This document shows, in pieces, positions 55,611 to 64,000 of a DNA stretch of 64,000 bases. Position 1 is the stretch's first letter. Every line of letters starts with the position of its first letter. The position numbers and the translations under genes are program-made. Source of the DNA: Strigamia acuminata (taxonomy: Eukaryota > Arthropoda > Chilopoda > Geophilomorpha > Linotaeniidae); contig OX442318.1 of NCBI GenBank assembly GCA_949358305.1, positions 12,134,517-12,198,516 of the forward strand, in the 5' to 3' direction. The notes beneath the pieces were generated by a model that was given only the letters and a program-made list of their open reading frames with translations, ran no database searches and had not been told where the DNA came from.

Positions 55611-57235
55611 CTATTCATTTTGGAATGCACTAAGTGAAAAACAATACATACCGGTATTGTAAAATATATTTCTGAACCACATCGGACAGGAAATCAACCG
55701 CATGAATGTGGTATCAAGTTATTGACTCTCAAAGTGTAGAAAGTCTTACGTCTAATGTGAACACAAGTGTGAACTTATCATTACGAAGCTAGTTTAAGGT
55801 TTGGCGGCCTTTATTGATGTTGTCTACGAGCAGAGCCAATGTGTAAATTCTTTGAAGTTTTAAGCAAAAGGAAAATAAAAGAGTTTTCGCTAAATCTCAT
55901 AATACCGGCAAGTGTGTTTATTTATTCCAGCTGCTGTGCTGGACATGCCGGAAATTAGAGACAGTAGGTGGCTATTCCTCCTGGAACATAATTTCATTAT
56001 AAAAACATACTTCACTGCAATGCAGTAAATTTAATTGCTAGCTCATAATTCTAATCAAATCGTCTTGCGGTTATATTTGGTCGTCATCACCAATGCCGCT
56101 TTAAAACAACAAAAAAGCAAATTCCTAATGAATTCTGATGAGTATGCGCAGAAAACAATCAGGTCGGAAAAAGAATCATTCAAAAATCTATTACTCCCTG
56201 TCCCAAATTATGGTATACATTTCAGGCTTTATATGATTTTTATCATTATAAAAATACAAAATTAATATAAATAAGTTAAATTATACTCCACGTATTATTT
56301 TTATTGTTTGTTAAGACGTTTAATAAAAATACATGAATTTTCAAAAAGAAAATCCCGTTACTTTCGAGAAAAAAAATAAAAACACTTTTGGTGATCAAAA
56401 TTGACCCTATGTTGGGGCGTGAAAAGTTAAACCGTTGATTCAACATAAAGCTAACTGTTAATGCGCGTTGGTGTAATTCTAGAGGTGTTTTAAAGTTGTG
56501 AGAAACACACACATACACACGATGTAAGCTGCCATCTTGGAAATTTTCATTAATAATAAAAACTATCACCAGATGGTGTAACATAAAATAATAATGAAAT
56601 AAAGTGCCATCTCTTATGGTAATTTGCAAACACGTAAACACAAAATAGTCGTCTGCTAAGACTAGAATGAGAGGAAAGAGCGAATTACATTAATACCAAC
56701 CTGATTCAGAACCCTCGACAAGAGTACTGAACAATGTGCCCAATCCAAAATTGTCAATCAAATCGAATTTCCCAACAACAAAATGCACATCGCCAACTTT
56801 TTCCCCTTCTTCCGCGGAATTGCAAAGGAAAAGGAATCTCTTCGATAGTTTAATTCAGCATGAAAAGAAGCAAAAGCTCATTGAAGCTGTACTTGATTTA
56901 CGTTTCATTAAGTGAAGGGAGAAAAAGTAGAACAACACACACCCAAACAACTACCTCCACCCACTTTCTGCTTGCACTGAATACTAAGATGGGAAACCCG
57001 GAGTGGAGGAACAAAGCTCTTTTCCGTGCGCTTCACTAATTAAGAGCGATTCAGTGAAAAATTGTTTAAGAACACACGACGACACCGGCGCAAGAAAAAC
57101 ATGCCAAGAACAAGCACTATTTCAATCAATAAACATCTCATGCAACGAATACATAATCACATGAAATCACTCAATTCCCTCCACAAATAAAATTCAATAA
57201 AAACTAAAACAAAAAATATTAAAAAAAAAAAAATT
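55611..57235. other. AT-rich stretch without a supported gene
   Basis: Contains the related MITE end at about 56191-56280, an AC microsatellite at about 56505-56520 and an A-run at 57222-57232. The 121-residue minus-strand frame at 56276-56641 has no motif. Confidence 0.45.
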
Positions 57236-57427
57236 TTATCTCTCGAGATGTCCAACTTCTCCGTTAGGTGTTAACCTGCGAGCAATTCGTTGTCCACGGT
57301 TCAGCGGGCGGTCACGGATGATGCGCAAAGGGGCCAGCTGTAAGGGAATGTCAGATACACAATAGACACGATCTGCGTCTCTTAAATTGAGGGCGTTCGT
57401 GGAATGGTCGCGACGGCGACAAGACAC
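57236..57427 (-). other. Short GC-rich open frame of unknown origin
   Basis: A minus-strand frame of about 63-73 codons, rich in Arg and containing RIIRDRPLNRGQRIARRL, lies in a GC-richer patch (57236-57670) unlike its surroundings. No ATG begins it and no family is recognised. It may be a retroelement or exon fragment. Confidence 0.25.
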
Positions 57428-58514
57428 AGGTTTAGGTGTGATCCGCTCGCTCCCTTATGGGAAACGTAAAGCTTAAGTGACCGCATGGTCCCAAAATGAC
57501 CGTGCAAAATGGACACGCGTAAGGAAGTGTCATTCTTCCCTAGATACCATAATTTGGTGATATTGCCGATACCAATAATCGAAAGGTAAATTCTCGGAAA
57601 ATGTTTTGGTGTAATCTATCGTGGTTGGGCAAAATGGGTCTCGCGTCCGGTAATGGAAGAAAGCTTATGGGGATTGTATGTATGAACGGCTAAAGCCTAG
57701 TTTTCACGTCCAAAAATTTCCGGCGAAAGCGAGGCAACGGCTTTCAAGAACGATTTCCATTTCAACGACGAGCAAAAATTGGCTTATCGCAAGTTCTGAA
57801 TTATGTACAGTCGTGTTCAAAAAAACTGGACCCTGACTCTATGCTGGCAATTGAAATTGTGAGTAATTTCGTGTTTTGACACTAGGTGAAACACCAGACA
57901 TCAACAGTTGTTCACGTTCGCTTATTCCGTTGCCTGCACAAGAAATTCGTAGATATAATAAGGTAATCAATTAAATTGTCAGATAGACTAAATTAGCAAT
58001 TCAGTCACCCCATAAATGAACAGCAGTCAGGCCAGCCTGCTACCTTTAACATGAAAAAAGTCCCAAAGATGGATTGAAACAAGTTACTATAAGATAGCAT
58101 CAACGAATAGAAAATGAGATGATTATAAAGTTGCTTTGTTGTAGTATTCAACTCTCCAATGCACATGAACGAGCAAACCACAAGACAATTAAACCCCCTA
58201 GTTACTATTAATATCCTTGAAGATTCTTCATGGAGAAAAAACAATTTCAAAGCTGTTGCTTTCAATTCCAAGAGAATTGCAAACAAATTCTATTTGGTGA
58301 GGAAACTGAGATGTATTACTATTGTCAAGAGGAACTTCCCCTCAATGGTAAGACTTCAAACTCACAAAGCTAAAGTGATATTGCACCTCAGTGACCTAAC
58401 AATATTGCTATTGCTTATTTAGCATACAAAGGAGTGGCCTTTAAAACTCTTCTTAGACTTTGACCAACATGCAAATTTAAAAATTTCGCTCATACTGATT
58501 TTTGACAACAGAAT
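57428..58514. other. Stretch without a supported gene
   Basis: At 57810 CAGTCGTGTTCAAAAAAACT follows a TA and looks like the end of a Tc1/mariner element; no partner end was found. Frames at 58005-58422 lack motifs. Confidence 0.45.
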
Positions 58515-58665
58515 GTCAGCCGATCCTGGTTATCGGCAACCCAATACTGATCAATAGTGATTATTGGCCCATGATGATTGTCGGCCAATACTGATTGTCG
58601 GCCAATACTGATTATCGGCCAATACTGATTATTGGCCAATGCTGATTATCGGCAACGGAATATCG
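58515..58665. repeat. 17-bp tandem repeat (AATACTGATTATCGGCC)
   Basis: Around seven to eight imperfect copies with TTGTCGGCC and TTATTGGCC variants. It abuts the outer foldback element to the right. Confidence 0.85.
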
Positions 58666-58669
58666 GCAT

Positions 58670-59030
58670 ACACCGATATTGTCATGCGGTAAAGCCGTAC
58701 CGATCACCGGCTGGTTTCTAGTTTGGTCTAGTTCAGGGGTCGGCAACCTGCGGCTCTTTCGATGTCAGAGAACAGTGAGAATAGAGTGAGCAGAGAGTAG
58801 ACGCCGTGATAGTGGCTCTTTAATTGTAACTTTTGGCTCTTCCGTCTCAAAAGGTTACCGACCCCTGGTCTAGTTTAGTCCAATAAATCATCCATAGATG
58901 GCGTTCGCCACAATGACATCATGGGATGATTTATTGGACTAAACTAGATCAAAATGCGCATAGAAGCCAGCCGGTGATCGGTACGGCTTTACCGCGTGAC
59001 AATATCTGTGCCGATATAACGTGACCGACG
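58670..59030. mobile_element. Outer inverted-repeat element hosting a hAT MITE
   Basis: CGGTAAAGCCGTACCGATCA plus CCGGCTGG at 58688-58714 is mirrored by AGCCGGTGATCGGTACGGC plus TTTACCG at about 58970-58995; TAGTTTAGTCCAATAAATCA is mirrored by TGATTTATTGGACTAAACTA. The hAT MITE lies inside. No coding capacity. Confidence 0.7.
58734..58867. mobile_element. hAT-type MITE, 134 bp, with perfect 8-bp target duplication
   Basis: Ends CAGGGGTCGGCAACC and GGTTACCGACCCCTG, with a subterminal TGCGGCTCT / TTGGCTCTTCCG. GTCTAGTT is duplicated on both sides (58726-58733 and 58868-58875). Eight-base duplications and CAGGGGT termini are typical of hAT elements. Confidence 0.92.
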
Positions 59031-60450
59031 ACCTAGCCAAAAAAATTTAATTGTACCTTGGGCCCTTCAACCCTTCCCGACAAAAAAATAAAGCGACATG
59101 CATCGAAGTTATTAAGACGAACCCAGATCCCCCGATTGCCGGTCGAATGGCTTTTCAAATCCAAGTGAAACGAAAAGACGGTTTTTCAAAAGACGAGATT
59201 TCTTTTTGCTCATTTCTTATAACTTAATCTGCTGCGTAATTACTGCCAATTAATTCTACCATTTAAATTCTTTTCCTCTTCCTCCAGAAATAAGAAAAAA
59301 AATACTAAAAAAAAAGTAAATTGCACCTGATGAAACAAGCTGAAAAAATTTGTCTCCCTTATTTTAATTACATCTTTTTTCCGCCAGAATAAAAGCATAT
59401 TCATCGACCCCTGCAAATAAAAAAAGATGAAAAATGATGGAAATAAAAGCAGTACTTGACATTCCAAACTCCCAAGCGAAACGTTATCAGCTTTAAGAAT
59501 ATTTGAAAAATGAAGTGGACTTTTCAACGCCAAATGAAATATGAATCTATGCAAAATAGTTCAGATATTTCCAAGAAAACTGGACGGACACGAGATATGC
59601 AAAGTAAACATGTTGCAAAAGAAGGAGGCGAAGGGGTGAAAGTTGATCCGTTCGGGGGAATTGACTTGTTATGCACAAAAGTGTAGTCGAGTGCAAATAT
59701 GCTCTGACAATATTTCCAACTTAATATGCTGACGCTGCTCTGCAATCATTTTGATTTACGAGACAGCTCGGGCGAAACGTGAGCCCGGAACGGCCAACCC
59801 GAGTTCCCGAACCTCGCGAGCTAACCAACGGCTCCACAAGTTCAAACTCTATACTTTTTACAACTGCTCGCACTCACAGCTCAAATCATTACTTTTCCTT
59901 CTACTCGACATTATCATATGTTTCGCATATTGTCAGCCTCTGATTCATCTCAACGCTTATTTTGTCACGCTTCTTTTTAGATTTAACGTTATGCCAAATT
60001 ATTGTTTTTATTCCTAATCTTCGATATTTGTACACACATCGTCATCATTGAATACCTTTTTTAGATGCTTTTATTTGTGTTAGCAAAGCTGTTGAGCAGT
60101 TTACTCTAGGAGCAAAAACAAAGAATAATTTAATAAAACAAAAAGACTTAAAAAGTTAACACATCAGGTCATGTGACCAATACAATAAATAAAGAAGAAA
60201 TCATACATATTATCAGGTTAATTATTCACAAGATATTATTGGTAGGATAAATCCTTAACAGAAATATGTAATAGAGCAAATGGCACTATTTTAGTGCTTA
60301 TTTCTAACAGTTTGTCTGTTTCAAATCCCTGTGCACAGTATCGCCACAACTTAAACTGCTTAAACAAAAATGGATGCCAGTTTGCCAGGACCGACTTTCC
60401 ATTAGTTTGTCTGCGTCACTCCTGATTTTCAACTTGCATGACAGCAGAGA
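59031..60450. other. AT-rich stretch without a supported gene
   Basis: No domain-bearing frame; the 104-residue minus frame at 59240-59554 and the 88-residue frame at 59751-60017 lack motifs. Confidence 0.5.
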
Positions 60451-60960
60451 ACTATACTCGAGTTGCACTCAAAAAGGCATCTCACAATGTGTACTCCCAT
60501 TGGTCGAGCCAGTTTACTGGTGTAGTGATAGTGATCCACAAAAGTAGACCCAAACACATAGATTACAATGTCTGTACATTGTCAAGGCTAAACAAAGATG
60601 TCTGCCCACAAGTTGAAGCAAGATCTGTTGCCTTACAAAAGTTGTTTACGTTCCAGACTGAAGTAACCAATAAATAATTCAAAAATTTCTTTTTTTCCAG
60701 ACGATGTAAGCAATAAACACAACAAACATGAGTTTGACATTTTTTAATGTGTGACATTTCATTTTAATGATGGAAATAACATTTTTTATTAAATAAAATC
60801 AAAATAACATTAACTAAACTAGTCATAACAATCACAGCAATAAATAAAAAACAAAACTACTTCTCCTAGTAGTAGCATACAGTCTGGAGTTAGTAGTAAA
60901 CTGGCTCGACCAATGGGAGTACACATTGTGAGGTGCCTTTTTGAGTGCAACTCGAATATA
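60451..60960. mobile_element. Inverted-repeat element, ACTATACTC family copy B
   Basis: Terminal inverted repeats of about 60 bp (ACTATACTCGAGTTGCACTC ... CCCATTGGTCGAGCC and reverse). The subterminal GTGATCCACAAAAGTAGACC is shared with copy A at 37.7 kb, so the two are one family with diverged termini. Non-coding. Confidence 0.78.
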
Positions 60961-61025
60961 AAATTGCGGTCTTGAGCGATTTAGTTTCTCAGACGGAAAA
61001 TCACGCGCTTAATTGAAAATGAGTA

Positions 61026-61226
61026 CAGTCGAAACTCTTTATAACGAATCGCGATATAACGAATTATTGCTATAACGAATTAATGAAAATGATTTGGTTG
61101 GCCAGCCATAGAACACCATGTAAAATATTTTCGTTATAAATAATTTCGATATAACGAATTATTCGTTATAACGAATCGTTTCGTCTGGTCCCTTGCGATT
61201 CGTAAGAAAAAAAAGAGTTTCGACTG
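61026..61226. mobile_element. Pogo-type MITE, about 200 bp, TA target duplication
   Basis: CAGTCGAAACTCTTTATAAC to GAGTTTCGACTG with TA on both sides (61024-61025, 61227-61228). Interior includes CCAGCCATAGAACACCATGT and a short A-run inserted in the right end. Confidence 0.9.
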
Positions 61227-61287
61227 TATCGGGAAATTTGGACAGGTCGGGCCACGGGAACAAATTTATAAAACGATAACTCTCGAT

Positions 61288-61466
61288 ACACTCTTTATAA
61301 CGAATTGCGATATAACGAATTATCGATGTAACAAAAATCTAAAAATGGCTGGTTTTGGTTGGCTGGCCATAGAACACCATGTTAAAATTTTTAGATATAA
61401 CGAATTATCATTATAACGAATCGATTTTTCGGGTCCCTTGCGATTTGTTATAAAGAGTTTCGACTA
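61288..61466. mobile_element. Pogo-type MITE, left end eroded
   Basis: CTCTTTATAACGAATTGCGA at the left, GGCCATAGAACACCATGTTA inside, and GTTATAAAGAGTTTCGACTA at the right. The first bases of the left terminus are mutated. Confidence 0.82.
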
Positions 61467-62433
61467 TATCGGAAAATCTGGATAGATTGGGCCTCAACAA
61501 AAGGAAAAAAAAATTCAGAGCCTCGCGAGCCACCGGGAAATTCCCGGTAATTTGTATCAATACACCGGCATAGCAGTCGGCCAATGAGAATTAGTGGATT
61601 CTCTTGGATAGAGTTTTGGAAAATTCAGAGTGCGGTAGTCCCTCGTTCCGTGAAATATTTGATAGCAAATACCACGCAATAAAATCGAGGGATTGCAAAC
61701 AAAAGATTGAGTTGATGTCCTAGCCAATTTGCTATATTTTTATTATTTTTATTATAAAATAGGTGTGGGAAAAAATTGTCTGGTTTACACTTTGCAAAAA
61801 GAGATCAAAGCATAAACGTTTCATTTTTTTCTTTATCTTTTCCAAATGACATAATAAACATTAATTGTGACTTTTATAACCAGAAAAATGTAATTTTGTA
61901 ATTTACTCATCCATACGTCACTTGCTAAACTGAGGAATTATATTATTCGATCAATCAAATGTATTTTTATTTTTTCCATTCAATGTTTGATGTTAAATAA
62001 CTATTTTTTAATACTTTGATATTGGTTTTGATTAATGAATAATCAATTGCTTGTAGAAGTGGTTTTACTTAACCTTATTTCAAAATGACATTATTTCAGG
62101 ATAAGTTACATACTGCGTACAGTTTATCTTGGAAATATTATATATTGATAGTTTTAATTCTTGAAATATTGTATACTCTCTCTACCTGAAAATTAGATCT
62201 ATAATTTACAAAACTGCGAGAACCGTGTCGGAAGTCCCGCGCGCATTACGGATCACCATTGGGATCATGTCGAAAGAACGTTTGCTGGTTGGCTTACCAA
62301 TCTGTGAACGACTAGTCAACGTCGCTCGTTCATCCTACTATTTATTCAGGTATTTTCTTTGTAAAAATCAATTTAGACACGATCTCGAAGCCGACTACTT
62401 GTGCCGACCATTTCTTTTGATTATCCGAATCTG
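61467..62433. other. Upstream region of the SGT1 gene
   Basis: AT-rich until about 62210, then GC-richer. No clear TATA box or 5' exon is recognisable. A CAG|GTATTTT at about 62346-62355 could be a splice site but cannot be judged. In-frame codons run upstream of the ATG to a GTG at 62401. Confidence 0.4.
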
Positions 62434-63450
62434 ATGGCATCCGAAATGACATCGTCCGCCGAATACTACCAAAAGGGCAACGAAGCTTTTGTCAGAGAAG
62501 AATATAAGTCCGCAATTAATTTCTACACGGAAGCCATTGCGATGGACTCGACGCAAACGGATTATTACGTCAGTCGGACAAATTGCAACTTGAAACTTGA
62601 AAATTACGAACAAGCTAAATACGACGCGAATAAAGCCTTGGAGTTAGAAACGAAAGAACCTAGGTTAAGGCTGTGGAAAGGTGTTGCGTGCTTCCATTTG
62701 GGCGATTACGAAGACGCGGAGAAGGCATTTTTGGAAGGAAAAACTTTAAACGAGAGTAAAGATACGTTTGACGTGTGGTTGGATCGGTGCGCAGTCAAAC
62801 TGCAAGAAATTGCGGCCAGAGAAACGAAAATCGTTCGTCCTATCGCTATAACACCGACCTGTAGTCTTATCAAGGTGAGACACGAATGGTACCAAACCGA
62901 AATTAGCGTGATCGTAACTATTCTGGTTAAAAATGCGAAGCCGGGAGAAGTTTCTGTGCAAATTGGCGGTAAAAGTTTGCGATGCAGCGTGGAAGGAAAC
63001 GATAAACGTGTTGCGTACGAATTGGACGTTAATTTGGCGCATGCGGTAAATCCCGCGCACAGCAAGTGGAACGTTCGGCAAACGAAGATCGAAATTCAAA
63101 TGGAAAAATTGGAAGGCGGATTGTGGAAAACGTTGGAAGAAGAAGCGCAGGTAATTGCCAAAACAGCGGGCGTGTCGTCGAAAAAAAATTGGGACAAGGT
63201 TGTGAGCGACATTACGGAAAGTGATGAAAAAGAATCGGAAGCGGGTGGCGATGATCTGATGGGTCAGTTGTTTGGTCAATGTTCGGACGAAATGAGAAGA
63301 GCGATGAATAAATCTTTCGTCGAGTCTGGCGGGACAGTTTTAAACAACAACTGGGAAGATGTTCGCAAGAGAAAAGTTAAACGCGAAACACCAACTGGAA
63401 TGCAATGGACGCAGTGGGATGGAAAGTTTGTTGAACAGTCTGAGTTGTGA
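62434..63450 (+). CDS. SUGT1: SGT1 (SUGT1) co-chaperone homologue, 338 aa, intronless
   Basis: SGT1 is an HSP90 co-chaperone that links HSP90 to SKP1/SCF ubiquitin ligases and to kinetochore assembly. Residues about 6-115 form three TPR units (YYQKGNEAFVREEYKSAINF and following), which in the family bind SKP1. Residues about 147-235 form the CS domain (begins VRHEWYQTE, ends near KLEGGLWKTLE), which binds HSP90. The C-terminal SGS domain, about 249-338 (KKNWDKVVSD ... ENWED-like NNNWEDVRKRKV), ends at the stop, as in animals and plants. Length and order are normal for the family. The ATG at 62434 is chosen because it is the first in frame; a GTG lies at 62401. The whole gene is one exon here. 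An AATAAA at 63497-63502 is a likely poly(A) signal. No inactivating change is visible. Confidence 0.95.
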   Translation: MASEMTSSAEYYQKGNEAFVREEYKSAINFYTEAIAMDSTQTDYYVSRTNCNLKLENYEQAKYDANKALELETKEPRLRLWKGVACFHLGDYEDAEKAFLEGKTLNESKDTFDVWLDRCAVKLQEIAARETKIVRPIAITPTCSLIKVRHEWYQTEISVIVTILVKNAKPGEVSVQIGGKSLRCSVEGNDKRVAYELDVNLAHAVNPAHSKWNVRQTKIEIQMEKLEGGLWKTLEEEAQVIAKTAGVSSKKNWDKVVSDITESDEKESEAGGDDLMGQLFGQCSDEMRRAMNKSFVESGGTVLNNNWEDVRKRKVKRETPTGMQWTQWDGKFVEQSEL

Positions 63451-64000
63451 ATTTGATTTTCTAGTGTATTAAATTGTATTTTTGCGTTAAAAAGCTAATA
63501 AAAATTGATTATTAAAAATTCTACCGGTACTAATATTTTGGTCATGAATACTGTATACTCTAAACCGATACAACGTTGAGCCTAAATCACTTAATACACA
63601 ACTTGTTACATGCAGCAATAGTAAGTGATGCGCATCGATAAATGTAGTCTCTACTGTACTTTCAATTGATTTGAAAATAACAACATTTCAATTCAGAGGA
63701 TAAGAGATGCCCTCTTCTTCGATCAACCAAACCAAGCACGCTTAGATGTGTTATCATCAGCTACATGTGGTGAGAATTACCGAACAAATGGTAACAATAT
63801 AATACATTAGGAAATATGGAGAAATGTCCAAACAGCTAAGCATCCACGCATTTTAAATGTTTAGTGGCACGAATAATTCGTTTGCGCTGACAAGAGTGCC
63901 CACTAAATCTATATCACTTCCAAGATGACCACCAGTGACCTCATTAAGATATCCAACATACTTAAAATGCTGATTGCTCGTGAGTTTAAGTGCAATGGTT
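63451..64000. other. 3' flank of SGT1 to window end
   Basis: After the poly(A) signal at 63497 the sequence is AT-rich with no recognised gene or repeat. Confidence 0.5.

Overview
The window is eukaryotic, AT-rich metazoan DNA. It has GT-AG splice-like signals, AATAAA poly(A) signals, a spliceosomal U2 fragment, abundant homopolymer and minisatellite DNA, and animal-type transposons (BEL/Pao, copia, CR1-like, Tc1, pogo, hAT and piggyBac types). An arthropod is the best guess, but nothing here fixes the species. Three long reading frames are well supported; nearly everything else is transposon debris, tandem repeats or sequence without recognisable genes.

Layout. 1-4.35 kb is a GC-rich island with one 921-residue protein of unknown family, preceded by a convincing branch point and 3' splice site and followed by a structured, internally repeated non-coding stretch. 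4.4-14 kb is AT-rich with a 20-bp minisatellite (8.33-8.87 kb), a CR1-like LINE tail (11.0-11.34 kb), a 31-bp minisatellite (12.6 kb) and a first pogo-type MITE. 14.44-15.63 kb is a near-perfect 1193-bp palindrome made of two opposed Tc1 halves. 16.55-17.17 kb is the 3' end of a decayed copia element. 17-30 kb holds dispersed MITEs, a U2 snRNA fragment, minisatellites and a possible tiny two-exon gene (27.36-27.65 kb).

30.28-38.15 kb is a transposon nest. An intact BEL/Pao retrotransposon (30710-36834) has 400-bp LTRs that read identical, a 5-bp target duplication and an uninterrupted 1737-aa Gag-Pol. It sits inside a foldback element built from Ttcgccattgg-type repeats, which itself adjoins pogo-type and other inverted-repeat elements. 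38-62 kb is gene-poor: inverted-repeat elements (42.36, 54.47, 55.08, 58.73 and 60.45 kb), many pogo-type MITEs, and a run of minisatellites between 44.9 and 50.7 kb, two of which are amplifications of pogo-MITE sequence.

62434-63450 is an apparently intronless SGT1 (SUGT1) co-chaperone gene with TPR, CS and SGS domains, the only clear host gene. There is no operon-like organisation; the window is best read as one housekeeping gene, one orphan long gene (host or element-derived) and a mobile-element landscape in which the BEL/Pao copy is the youngest insertion.
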